The notes under the pieces: model-generated
Databases searched by the model: none
Seen by the model: only the letters and a program-made list of their open reading frames with translations
Told to the model about the DNA's origin: nothing
Program-made: the position numbers and the translations under genes
Source of the DNA: JAJRXR01 sp041987545
GTDB taxonomy: Bacteria; Planctomycetota; Phycisphaerae; Phycisphaerales; UBA1924
Length of the DNA stretch: 64,000 bases
Reading direction: 5' to 3'
Assembly: GCA_041987545.1 (NCBI GenBank)
Contig: JBHIWH010000003.1
Coordinates: forward strand, 403,328-467,327
In this document: positions 33,497-42,191 of the stretch, in pieces
Layout of the letters: every line of letters begins with the position of its first letter
How positions within the stretch are numbered: the first letter of the stretch is position 1

Positions 33497-33747
33497 GTTC
33501 TCGTCCGTCCTGTGCTTGCGTGCGGATCACTCTCATCCGGCCCGGTTCCCCACACGGAAAGCCAGGCGCCGGCGCGGCCGCGCAGATCGCCGGCCACCGC
33601 CACGATTTCATGCTACCCCGCCTATTCCAGAATCCCAAAGAAAATGGCGCAAACGGTGGAACCGGTGCAACCCGACACCGCCGAGGGAGCCCGAGCGGCG
33701 TCGGTTTCGCGTCCGCGTAACTCCGCCCGAGCGGGGCTGAGGACGTC

Positions 33748-36072
33748 CTACGGGCACCCGGCCCCGAATGCGGCCAGGAACGCCAGCACATCCGAGAAGT
33801 CCCACTGCCCGAACGGCTCGGCCAGGTCGGCGGCGGCGTCCATCGACCCGAAGGCGGTCAGGAACGCGACCACGTCGGAGAAGTCGAGCTGCCCGAAGGG
33901 CTCGGCCAGGTCCGCGGGGCAGGGCGGGGTCTCGTCGCAGGCGTACCGCACGACCTCGACCGCGTCCACGCCCGCCTCGACGACCGAGCCCGTGCCCAGG
34001 TCGCCGGCGGTGAACCGCACCCGCACCTGGTCCGAGGGCGCCGCGAAGACGTCCTGCAGGCGCCAGCTCTTGGCGAACCAGCCGCCCGAGGCCTCGACCC
34101 CGCCCGGGCCGATGGTCTCGAGGGTCTGCCACGAGCCGCCGTTGTTGTTCGAGATCTCGACGAGCATCGTGTCCTCGCCCGCGCCCGAGCCGGCGGTGTT
34201 GGAGAACCAGGTCGCGTAGGTCAGGTAGGTCTCGTCGCCCGAGGCGTCGAGGGCGGGGCTGGTCAGGATGGTCGAGCCGCCGTCGACGTCGGAGTTGCCG
34301 TCCTGGTTGTCGGTCAGGTAGCACTGGCCCGAGCCGTCGAAGTCGGCGGCGGGGTCGCCCCGGTCGCCGCCGCCCACCGGCGTGCCGCGGTCCCACTGGC
34401 CGTCGGAGGCGTTCCCCGAGACGCTCCAGCCCGTGTCGGACTCGAAGTCGTCCTGGAAGACGGACTCCTGCGAGTCGGCGACGACGGCCGAGAACGTCGA
34501 GGACGGGAAGCCGGCGGGGACCGTGAACGACTGGCCCGAGGTCGCGTCCACGCTGACCCAGTAGCTGGCCGACCCGCAGCCGAGGGGCGGGGTCGTGAAC
34601 GAGTAGACGCCGGGCTGGGCGGTGGGCGAGGCGCCGATGGTCGCCTGCCCGCTCTGGCTGATGATGTTCAGCTCGATCGTGCCCTCGTCGGCGTCGAGCC
34701 CGATCTCCTCGATCGAGACCTCGATGGTGGCGCCGCCGAGGCTGGGCAGCGTCTCGGGCGCGTCGCCGACGATCTGGACGCGGAGCCGGGGGCCGAGCGC
34801 GTCGGGTCCGAGGACGAACAGCCCGCGGTTGATGTCCGAGACGATGACCGTGCCCGAGGGGAACCAGGGGTAGTTGCTCCAGGCGCCGTTGAACCCGGTC
34901 AGGTCGTCGGCGGGGTAGGTGTCGAAGAACGCGATCTCGACGGGGTTGAGGGGGTCGGAGGCGTCGAAGATCCGGAGGCCCGTCTGGTAGTTGGACTCGA
35001 GGATGAGGTCGTCGATCGTGTAGAGGTTGTGGTCGGTCGAGCCGAGCCCGTTCGAGAACGTGCCGGCCTGGAAGGGGTTGTTGATGTCCGAGACGTCGAT
35101 GATGCGGGTGGTGGTCTGCGAGACCAGGCCGTCGATCTCGTCGAGCTCGTCGTTCAGGTAGAGGTACTGCTTGTCCTCGCTGAGCCAGAGCTGGTGCGAG
35201 TAGCTGGGGGTGGAGTAGAAGAGCGTGGCGACGGTGAAGAAGGCGCCGGGGGTCGTGACGTCCACGACCCGCATGCCGGTGGAGGTGAACCCGCCGTCGA
35301 GGCCGGACCCGCAGAACGCGATCTCGCGCCCCGCGAACGGGCCCTCGGTGTAGCTGACAACCTGCGCGTCGTGGACGTAGAACTGGGTCCAGGCGCTGGC
35401 GATCTGGGGGGCCTCGGGGTTGGACAGGTCGAGCTCGACGAGCCCGCCGTTGCCCACGTTGGCGCCGGCGAGGAACAGCCGCCCGGACTCCTCGTTGGCG
35501 ACGAGGTTGTGGCAGAGCGTGAACCCGCCGGCGGTGGTGTTGCCCACGAGGCGGACGTTGCCGTTGTCCACATCCGACAGGTCGATGATCTGGACGCCGA
35601 AGCCCGCCTCGACGTCGGTGACGGCGTACACGTAGTCGCCGATGACCTTGACGTCGCCCCACAGGCTGTCGGGGCCCGGGATCGTGTCGAGCACGACCGG
35701 GCTCGTCGGGTTGGTGACCTCGACGATCGCGACGCCCTTCTCCAGGCCCATGATCGCGTACTCGCGGCCCGAGTCCGAGACGTACCCCCAGCAGTCGTTG
35801 CCGGTCGTGTGCCCGCCGGGGAACGTGTTCAGGGGGAGGTGGGCGTAGAGGGTGATGCCGCTGGCCGCGAAGCCGCGGCTCGGGTCCGTGCCCTCGCGGA
35901 CCGCCTGGTCCAGGGTCCAGAGCTCGCCGAGCACGGGCGGTTGAAGGGCGACGAGCTTTCGCCAGTCCTCGTCGTGGGCGAGGGCCTGGGTCGCGGCGCC
36001 GAGGACGATGCCGGCGGCGAGGGAGAGACGAAGCGGCCCAGCGATCCGATGACCCTGCTGCATTCCAAACAT
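33748..36072 (-). CDS. Choice-of-anchor B family secreted protein with dockerin-like end
   Basis: A 774-residue protein. Signal peptide (LAAGIVLGAATQALA) then the family's characteristic N-terminal part (CWGYVSDSGREYAIMGLEKG, then VAIVEVTNPTSPVVL) with LVIVD-like beta-propeller repeats to about residue 420. A beta-sandwich domain with a carbohydrate-binding look follows, and two ADLAEPFGQ-DFSDV copies end in GAGCP. Surface or extracellular structural role inferred. Confidence 0.88.
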   Translation of the reverse strand: MFGMQQGHRIAGPLRLSLAAGIVLGAATQALAHDEDWRKLVALQPPVLGELWTLDQAVREGTDPSRGFAASGITLYAHLPLNTFPGGHTTGNDCWGYVSDSGREYAIMGLEKGVAIVEVTNPTSPVVLDTIPGPDSLWGDVKVIGDYVYAVTDVEAGFGVQIIDLSDVDNGNVRLVGNTTAGGFTLCHNLVANEESGRLFLAGANVGNGGLVELDLSNPEAPQIASAWTQFYVHDAQVVSYTEGPFAGREIAFCGSGLDGGFTSTGMRVVDVTTPGAFFTVATLFYSTPSYSHQLWLSEDKQYLYLNDELDEIDGLVSQTTTRIIDVSDINNPFQAGTFSNGLGSTDHNLYTIDDLILESNYQTGLRIFDASDPLNPVEIAFFDTYPADDLTGFNGAWSNYPWFPSGTVIVSDINRGLFVLGPDALGPRLRVQIVGDAPETLPSLGGATIEVSIEEIGLDADEGTIELNIISQSGQATIGASPTAQPGVYSFTTPPLGCGSASYWVSVDATSGQSFTVPAGFPSSTFSAVVADSQESVFQDDFESDTGWSVSGNASDGQWDRGTPVGGGDRGDPAADFDGSGQCYLTDNQDGNSDVDGGSTILTSPALDASGDETYLTYATWFSNTAGSGAGEDTMLVEISNNNGGSWQTLETIGPGGVEASGGWFAKSWRLQDVFAAPSDQVRVRFTAGDLGTGSVVEAGVDAVEVVRYACDETPPCPADLAEPFGQLDFSDVVAFLTAFGSMDAAADLAEPFGQWDFSDVLAFLAAFGAGCP

Positions 36073-36216
36073 CCTTCGAGTTGAGGGCGCCGAGCGGGCA
36101 GAGAGTGCCCAGGGGCCCCGGGATCAGCCCCGAGAGCCCCAGGATACGGACGCGGTCCCCGGCTGGTTGCCCGTGTTTGGCCCCCCAGTCGAACCCGGGG
36201 CCGCGGGCGCCCGAAG

Positions 36217-37110
36217 ATGCGGGGGCCCATGCCGACCCTGACCGCCATCGCGCTCGCCGCCCTCCTGGTCGGCGCCCCGCCCGCGCCCGCGCCGGAAGGT
36301 GGCGACCCGGCGCCGCCCGCCGTGCTGCTCGCCGACTTCGAGCACGAGCCCGAGGTCCGGGTCTCCTGGACGACGCGGGGCGGGGATGTCGTGGAGCTGC
36401 GGGGCGCGCGTCCCTACGGCGGCGACCGGGGCAGGACGCCCATGGGCCGCAACATCGAGAGCTTCGTCGCTGTCGGCGGGACCAGGCTCTCCAAGGGCGC
36501 GGGCAGGCCCCAGGGCGCGATCGTCCGCGTCGGGTTCTACAAGGCCGTCGCGACAAGGCCGTTCTTTGATGCGATCGCCGAGGACGGGCGCGTGCGCGTC
36601 GTTGTCTCGGGCGTCCGGTTCAACCAGCCCGCGGGCGCCCTGGCCGAGACCGTCGTCCAGCACCTGAAGTTCGCGCCCGAACAGCTCGAGGTCTGCTCGC
36701 TGCCCACCGACGCCCGGGACCAGTACAACACCGCGAGCCCGACCGACACGCTCAACGGCCGCATCCGCCCGGGCGAGGACGCGCGGCTGGGCGTGCTCGC
36801 GGGCGGGGGACCCGGGCACGGCACGACGACGATCACCGCCGAGCCCGACGGCTCGCTCACGCTCGTCTGCGAGTTCCCGTACTCGGCCCTCCGCCACCTC
36901 CAGGACCCGTGGGGCTCGGGCGTCCCGGGCACGTTCGTCGAGCCGATCCACTTCCACATCGAGTTCGAGGCGCTGCCGGCCCCGGTGCTGGCGCGGGTCG
37001 AGGCGGGCGAGCTGCCCTGGCCCCCGCCCGACCGGATGCTCGACGAGTCGGGCGCGGGCGAGCCGGCCCGCCCCGGCGCCGACGCCCCGTCCCGCAACGG
37101 CGACGGGTGA
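36217..37110 (+). CDS. Exported protein of unknown function
   Basis: A 297-residue protein with a short N-terminal signal sequence (LTAIALAALLVGAPPAPAP). The body is alpha/beta with no TM helix and a Pro/Ala-rich disordered C-terminus. No family recognised. Divergent from the choice-of-anchor B gene across 144 bases that should hold both promoters. Confidence 0.75.
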   Translation: MRGPMPTLTAIALAALLVGAPPAPAPEGGDPAPPAVLLADFEHEPEVRVSWTTRGGDVVELRGARPYGGDRGRTPMGRNIESFVAVGGTRLSKGAGRPQGAIVRVGFYKAVATRPFFDAIAEDGRVRVVVSGVRFNQPAGALAETVVQHLKFAPEQLEVCSLPTDARDQYNTASPTDTLNGRIRPGEDARLGVLAGGGPGHGTTTITAEPDGSLTLVCEFPYSALRHLQDPWGSGVPGTFVEPIHFHIEFEALPAPVLARVEAGELPWPPPDRMLDESGAGEPARPGADAPSRNGDG

Positions 37111-37119
37111 GAAACGAAA

Positions 37120-37149
37120 CCGGCCCGCGACCGGTGGGCCGCGGGCCGG
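37120..37149. terminator. Terminator between convergent genes
   Basis: CCGGCCCGCG (37120-37129) pairs perfectly with CGCGGGCCGG (37140-37149). GAAACGAAA on its left gives a T-rich tail for the minus strand; the + side has no T-run. Confidence 0.7.
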
Positions 37150-37179
37150 GAACGGATAGAGCTCAAACGAGCCGGGGCG

Positions 37180-39861
37180 TTACGGGCAGCCGGCGCCGAA
37201 GGCGTTGAGGAAGGCGACCACGTCGTCGAAGTTGAAGACGCCGATGGGGGCGGCCAGGTCGGCGGCCGGGTCCATCGTGCTGAAGGCGTTGAGGAAGCCG
37301 ATGACGTCGTCGAAGTTGAGGGTGCCGAAGGGCTCGGCGATGTCGGCGCCGTTGCAGCCGAGGTCGCCCAGCAGGCCCAGGACGTAGTTGACGTCGGCCT
37401 GATCGACGACCAGGTCGCCGTTCATGTCGCAGGACAGGTCGATGTTGACCGCCTGGGACAGGTCGGTCCAGTCGCCGAAGTTGGCCTCGATGTAGTCGAC
37501 GTCGGCCTGGTCCACGACGCCGTCGGCGCCGGTGGGGGCCCAGCCGCGGGTCGTGCCGGCGGCGCCCGCGACGTCGGCGCGGCTGGCGCCGACGGTGTAG
37601 GCGATCGACCCGTCGCCGATCACGGTCCCGAAGAAGTTGTTGTCGCCCATGAGCGCGAACCAGGCGTTGTCGACGGCCTCGAAGCCGGCGGCCCGGTCGA
37701 GGGTCAGGTCATTGGAGCCGTCGCCGACGACGAACGAGTCGATGATGCCGTCGCCGCCCTCGTTGTCGACGCCGAGCACGGGGAGGATGTCCAGCCCGTT
37801 GTCGGCCAGGACCAGGCCGTCGGCCCAGTAGCGGACGTCCTCGCGGTCGAAGTTGCCGTCGTTGTTGCCGTCGCCGAGGATCTCGGGGCAGGCGTCGGCG
37901 CCCGGGGCGGTGACGCCGCCGTTGGGCGACTCGTCGCCGTCGGTGTCGAGCAGGGCGCCCGAGCCGGCGGGGGCGGCCCAGGCGGCGCCGCCCTCGCGGT
38001 CGATGATGGCCTCGAGCATGTCGGTCGCGTCGGCGGCGGTGCGGAGCCCGTCGCCGTCGAAGTCGTAGGCGATCTTGTTGCGGCGGGGCATTGAGTTGTC
38101 GCCGCCGTAGTTGATGACCGAACCGCCCTGGGAGATGTAGCTGCCGCCGCCGACCACGCCGTCGGTGTAGGTCGGGCCGGTGGTGCGGAAGGGCACGGTG
38201 CCGGTGGCCGCGAAGTCGTACGAGTCGTACGCCGCGTTGGCCAGCGCGTTGTTGGGGTCGTTCAGCGACGCGTCCTGGACGTTCATGTTGAAGTCCGGGT
38301 TGGCGATCACCGGGATCGGCTGGGTGGCGCTGCTCGGGTTGTTCTCGGGGACGAAGTCCGGCGAGGCGTTGAGCAGGAAGAGCTGGGCGAGGCGCTCGCC
38401 CGGCATGAACTCGGTCTCGTCACCACCCGGGACCGCGACGAACGCGGCGACGGAGCGGCGGATGTTGTTGACGAACGCGCCGGCCTGCTCGTTCGGGCAC
38501 GCGGGGCCGAACGAGCCGGGGATCGGGCCGACCTCGGACGGGTCCCAGCCCCAGCCGCCCAGCTCGGGGGCGACGGAGCGGTAGTCGCCGCGGGTCGAGA
38601 CCGACGCGGGGCCGATGATGTTGTACCCGTCGGGCCCGCCGTCGTTGGTGGTGTCCTCGGTCGGTCGGGCGGCCATGACGCCGCCCTTGATGTCGGCGAT
38701 GACGCCCAGCAGGTCGTTCTGGTTCAGGACCAGCCAGCCGGAGCTGCTCACGCCGCGCTCGGCGCCGGTGTGGCCGACGGCCAGGCGCGCGTTCTTGACC
38801 GTCGCGTCCATGCGGCTCGAGCCGCTCTTGCTCGAGGGCTGGTAGTTGGCGCCCACGCGGTCGGAGGCGCTGTTGCTGTCGGCGCGACGGCCGACGTTCT
38901 CGCCCACGCCGTACGACGGGTCGATGCCGATGCCGTTCATGAAGGCGTTCCGCGTGCCCGAGCCCGAGTCGCGGCAGATCTTCTCGAGGTTCTCGCCCGT
39001 GAGCAGGCGCCCCGTGCCCGCCAGGTGGCGGAGGCTGGACATGTGGATCTCGGAGTAGCCGACGCCGTAGTTCACCGTCGCGGCGACCGGGGTCAGCGCG
39101 AGGGCGTACTCGTACACCGTGTTCGCGTCGGGCGAGGCGGTGTTCGTGTTCAGGATCGCCAGCGGGCGGAGCAGGTTGGTCTGGTCGGTGTCGACGCCCG
39201 TCTTGTCGGTCGTGAAGCGGGGGTTGGCGCCGTAGCCGGAGGAGCTGGGCGTCGCTTCCGGGCGGGGCGTGCCGGCCTGGATGGCGAACCAGCTCACCGG
39301 GACGTCGGCGGCGGCGAAGTCAACGGTGAACCCGTTGTCCGGATCGCCCAGGTTCAGGAGCTGGGCGGCGTAGTCGTTGTCGGCGTTCGGGACGAACGGC
39401 ATGCCCGAGCGGTGGTTGGAGTTGCCGAGGGGCTGGAGCACGCCGGCGATGACCAGGTCGTTGCGGTTCCAGAGGGCGTCGTCGGTGAACGAGGAGTTGC
39501 CCTGGTCGTCGGAGGTCTCGCCGTCGGTGTCGTCGTCGGTCTCGTCGGGGTTCTGGTCGAAGATGGTCGCGAACGTGTCCAGCTCGCGAATGCCGTTGCC
39601 GGAGCCGAGGATGCGGTAGTGGAGGAACCAGTGGCCGCTGCCGGCGAGGGGGGCGAGCTGGTCGGGGAAGATGGAGCCGAGCGAGCCGGCCTGCAGGTCC
39701 CCGTCGACGTCGATGAAGTCGTTGGTCGCCGCGGGGCTCCGGAAGTAGTTGGCCTGGAGCGTCGCGCCCGAGCCGGTGATGACGAAGGGCTGGGCGAGGC
39801 CCGGGGTCGCCGCGGCGCCGCACGCCGCGACCATGAGCATGATCTTCTTCTGACGGTTCAT
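37180..39861 (-). CDS. PstS-like substrate-binding-fold secreted protein with dockerin-like end
   Basis: A protein of 893 residues starting at MNRQKKIMLMVAACG, with a signal peptide ending PGLAQ. FVITGSGATLQANYF and later DSGSGTRNAFMNGIG are the phosphate-binding-loop-like motifs of PstS-type proteins. A large C-terminal half has Asp-rich EF-hand-like repeats (DTDGDES, DGNNDGNFD, DMNGDLVVDQADV) and then ADIAEPFGTLNFDDVIGFLNAF and AAPIGVFNFDDVVAFLNAF, ending GAGCP. A secreted binding protein rather than a transporter subunit is likely, since no pst genes are adjacent. Confidence 0.8.
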   Translation of the reverse strand: MNRQKKIMLMVAACGAAATPGLAQPFVITGSGATLQANYFRSPAATNDFIDVDGDLQAGSLGSIFPDQLAPLAGSGHWFLHYRILGSGNGIRELDTFATIFDQNPDETDDDTDGETSDDQGNSSFTDDALWNRNDLVIAGVLQPLGNSNHRSGMPFVPNADNDYAAQLLNLGDPDNGFTVDFAAADVPVSWFAIQAGTPRPEATPSSSGYGANPRFTTDKTGVDTDQTNLLRPLAILNTNTASPDANTVYEYALALTPVAATVNYGVGYSEIHMSSLRHLAGTGRLLTGENLEKICRDSGSGTRNAFMNGIGIDPSYGVGENVGRRADSNSASDRVGANYQPSSKSGSSRMDATVKNARLAVGHTGAERGVSSSGWLVLNQNDLLGVIADIKGGVMAARPTEDTTNDGGPDGYNIIGPASVSTRGDYRSVAPELGGWGWDPSEVGPIPGSFGPACPNEQAGAFVNNIRRSVAAFVAVPGGDETEFMPGERLAQLFLLNASPDFVPENNPSSATQPIPVIANPDFNMNVQDASLNDPNNALANAAYDSYDFAATGTVPFRTTGPTYTDGVVGGGSYISQGGSVINYGGDNSMPRRNKIAYDFDGDGLRTAADATDMLEAIIDREGGAAWAAPAGSGALLDTDGDESPNGGVTAPGADACPEILGDGNNDGNFDREDVRYWADGLVLADNGLDILPVLGVDNEGGDGIIDSFVVGDGSNDLTLDRAAGFEAVDNAWFALMGDNNFFGTVIGDGSIAYTVGASRADVAGAAGTTRGWAPTGADGVVDQADVDYIEANFGDWTDLSQAVNIDLSCDMNGDLVVDQADVNYVLGLLGDLGCNGADIAEPFGTLNFDDVIGFLNAFSTMDPAADLAAPIGVFNFDDVVAFLNAFGAGCP

Positions 39862-40050
39862 CTGTGTGATCTCCCTTGTGGGTTTCAACCCAAGAAACAC
39901 TCGTGTGATCCCTGCACGCCGGACGGGTCCTCCTCGCGTCCCCGGGGCGCAAACCGATCGCGCAACCGCGACACCCGTCCCCTCATCGCCGCGGCCTGGG
40001 GTTCCGACCTGCCTGTCGAGTTGTCAGGCGTCCTTGCCGCCCGAAACAAC

Positions 40051-40074
40051 ACGGGGCCCCTCTCGAGGCCCCGT
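40051..40074 (-). terminator. Terminator of the prepilin-like gene
   Basis: ACGGGGCC (40051-40058) and GGCCCCGT (40067-40074) form a perfect 8-bp stem just beyond the minus-strand stop at 40083. The minus-strand tail reads TTGTTTC. Confidence 0.6.
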
Positions 40075-40082
40075 GCGTGTGC

Positions 40083-41153
40083 TCAGTTGTCCTCCCAGAC
40101 GCCCTCTCGCATCATCTCGTCGGGCGTCCACACGTCGTTGTTGCCGCTGATCGAGTAGAACCGGCGGCCCCATTCCTCGCCGAGGATCGTCTCGCGCAGG
40201 CTCCGCAGCTCGGCGTGCCCGTCGATGTACCCGGTCACGCCCTTGCCGCTGTGCTCGCGGGAGAAGACGTTGAGCCCGTTGTCACGGGAGAAGATGCCCG
40301 CCTGGATGCGGTCGCCGTTGTCCACGTCCAGGATCTCGGACCCGAACATGTAGCGGAACGCGGCCCTCGAGGTGTTGCCGACGCTCGTCGGGTCGCCGAG
40401 CCCGTCGCCCGAGAAGGACATGAACGGCGTGAACGGGCGGTGGCTCCCGCTCGTCCAGTTGCCGTCGTCCGAGGAGCTGACCTCGCGGGCGAGCAGGCGC
40501 CAGTCGTTGTCGCTGTCGCCGAACTCGGCGATCAGGATCGTCTTGGCGGGGAACTCGACGACGTTGTCCTTGACCAGGACGTAGTTGCGGAAGCCGCCGA
40601 ACTCGCGCTGGTTGAACTTGTTGCGGGGGAAGAGCGCGCCGTTGCCGCCGAACGCGAGACGGGCGACCTGGCGGTCCGTCGTCTTGGCGCTCTCGGCGGT
40701 GGCGCCGTCGGCCTTGTCGATCTGGCCGGGCTCCCAGTTCTCGGGGTCGGGCCCGGGGTTGGTCCGGGGTGCGCCGCCGTTGAGCAGCACCGGGGACTCG
40801 AACGCCTCCTCGGGCACCTCGCCGTTGCCGAACAGGGCGTACGACCAGTGGATGTACCCGTACTGACGATTGGGCTGGGGGTCGCGCTGGTCGCTCATGT
40901 CCCAGCCGTAGTCGTCGATCTCCTCGGACTTCGGGTAGACGTACGAGGGCGGGATGAACCCCTTGTTGTCGGTCGTGTACGTCACGACGCCGAGGTTGAC
41001 CTGGCGGGCGTTGTTGAGCGCCATCGCGGTCCACGCGCTGCGGCGCGCCGCGCCCAGGGCGGGCAGCAGGATGCCGATCAGCAGCGCGATGATCGCGATG
41101 ACGACGAGGAGTTCGATGAGCGTGAACGCGTGCCGAGGTCGCTCGTGCCGCAT
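40083..41153 (-). CDS. Prepilin-type N-terminal methylation domain protein
   Basis: A 356-residue protein. The N-terminus HAFTLIELLVVIAIIALLIG is a type IV pilin/pseudopilin leader, with cleavage expected before Phe (A-F-TLIE). The long C-terminal domain contains TGYIDGHAELRSL near the end, like the His-x9-Asp-Gly region of the large planctomycete prepilin family. It is probably exported and assembled by a type II secretion/type IV pilus machine encoded elsewhere. Confidence 0.9.
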   Translation of the reverse strand: MRHERPRHAFTLIELLVVIAIIALLIGILLPALGAARRSAWTAMALNNARQVNLGVVTYTTDNKGFIPPSYVYPKSEEIDDYGWDMSDQRDPQPNRQYGYIHWSYALFGNGEVPEEAFESPVLLNGGAPRTNPGPDPENWEPGQIDKADGATAESAKTTDRQVARLAFGGNGALFPRNKFNQREFGGFRNYVLVKDNVVEFPAKTILIAEFGDSDNDWRLLAREVSSSDDGNWTSGSHRPFTPFMSFSGDGLGDPTSVGNTSRAAFRYMFGSEILDVDNGDRIQAGIFSRDNGLNVFSREHSGKGVTGYIDGHAELRSLRETILGEEWGRRFYSISGNNDVWTPDEMMREGVWEDN

Positions 41154-41686
41154 GATGTGGTGGCTCCGTCGCTAAGAGAGGTGGATCCGCTCGGCCGGCG
41201 TCCCGATCCCGCGCCGATTCCCCGCCGAGTGGGAGCAGAGAGTAGAAGTACGCGGCCCCGATGACGGTCAAGACGCGGCGCAACTTGCGCGAAGAAAGCG
41301 TGAGTTAGCACACGGTCAAGAGAGCGTGAACATGTGTGAAGAGAACATGAGTTAACAACGCGTCAAGGAAATGTGAGCGCGAGCGCGCCGGCCCGGATCA
41401 CGGGCCCGGACTCGCGCAACAACTGCGCGCGTGCGAGTTCCGAACGCGCCGCGCAGGGACGCCGGGTTTCCTCTCTTCCGGCGCCCCCGGGGGCCCTGGC
41501 TCGCCCAGAAAGGCCCTCGCCCGAGACTCTCGGCCGCCGGTGCGCCCGCTGGTAGACTGCTGTGTCCGCTGGGCCCCGCACCGTCCCCCCTGAAATCGGC
41601 GACGGGCGGATCCCAAGGAGGCTCCGGGAGGGCCCGCGGACCGGGCCCGTTCCGCCGGGCGATCGGGCCCGACTGGGGATCTCGCC
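41154..41686. other. Intergenic region with a short direct repeat
   Basis: No gene supported in 533 bases. It contains the imperfect repeat at 41300-41376 and, further right, very G+C-rich sequence leading to the small membrane-protein genes. Confidence 0.5.
41300..41376 (+). repeat. Imperfect 30-base direct repeat, 47-base period
   Basis: Units at 41300-41329 and 41347-41376 share the blocks TGAGTTA, GTCAAG and GTGA in the same order and spacing (20 of 30 positions). It lies about 150-220 bases upstream of the prepilin-type gene on the minus strand and could be a paired binding site. Confidence 0.5.
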
Positions 41687-41911
41687 ATGACAATCGTCGA
41701 GCAGATCGTCTCCGACGAGGACAGCCTGATGCTGGTGGTGGGGCTGTGCGTAGCCTGTGTGTGGATCGTCAGCGCGACGATCGCCAAGGTGTGCACGACC
41801 TCCTGCCGGGAGAGGACCAAGCGTGAGATCGCCGCGTACATCGCCGAGGGATCGATGACCCCCGACCAGGGCGAGCGCATCATCAAGGCCGGCAAGAAGA
41901 TGGAGTGCTAG
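41687..41911 (+). CDS. Small membrane protein, paralog 1
   Basis: A 74-residue protein with one TM helix (about 14-34, LMLVVGLCVACVWIVSATI) and a short cytoplasmic tail KREIAAYIAEGSMTPDQGERI. The tail motif is nearly identical in the next gene. The membrane helix plus short helical tail recalls PspB-type proteins, but the similarity is general. Function unknown. Confidence 0.7.
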   Translation: MTIVEQIVSDEDSLMLVVGLCVACVWIVSATIAKVCTTSCRERTKREIAAYIAEGSMTPDQGERIIKAGKKMEC

Positions 41912-41947
41912 CCCGGGATTCTGGCCCGCGCGGCGGAGAACAAGCAG

Positions 41948-42190
41948 ATGACCAATGTCCTGGCTTCAATCGACGGCGAGATGATCCCCATCGTGGCGAT
42001 CGCGGGCGGCCTGCTCATCGGCCTCGTCGCGGTCGTCGGCAGCATGTTCAAGGGCGCCCACGACCGCAAGCAGATCGAGGAGTCCCGCCGCGAGATCGCG
42101 GCCTACGTCGCCGAGGGTTCCATGACCCCCGAGGACGCGGAGCGCCTCCTGGCCGCCAAGCCCAAGGGCGGCAACTGCGACTGGAGCTGA
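41948..42190 (+). CDS. Small membrane protein, paralog 2
   Basis: An 80-residue protein with one TM helix (about 13-35, IVAIAGGLLIGLVAVVGSMF) and the tail REIAAYVAEGSMTPEDAERL shared with the preceding gene, 36 bases upstream. The two probably arose by tandem duplication and are co-transcribed. PspB-like in layout; function unknown. Confidence 0.75.
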   Translation: MTNVLASIDGEMIPIVAIAGGLLIGLVAVVGSMFKGAHDRKQIEESRREIAAYVAEGSMTPEDAERLLAAKPKGGNCDWS

Positions 42191-42191
42191 C

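Noticed and set aside
33608..36556. A 982-codon minus-strand frame
   Set aside because: It is a shifted frame of the choice-of-anchor B gene, almost entirely Arg/Pro/Gly, and is not a protein.
37180..39861. A phosphate ABC transporter binding subunit
   Set aside because: It is far too long, carries a dockerin-like end and has no pstCAB genes beside it; only the binding fold is retained in the call.
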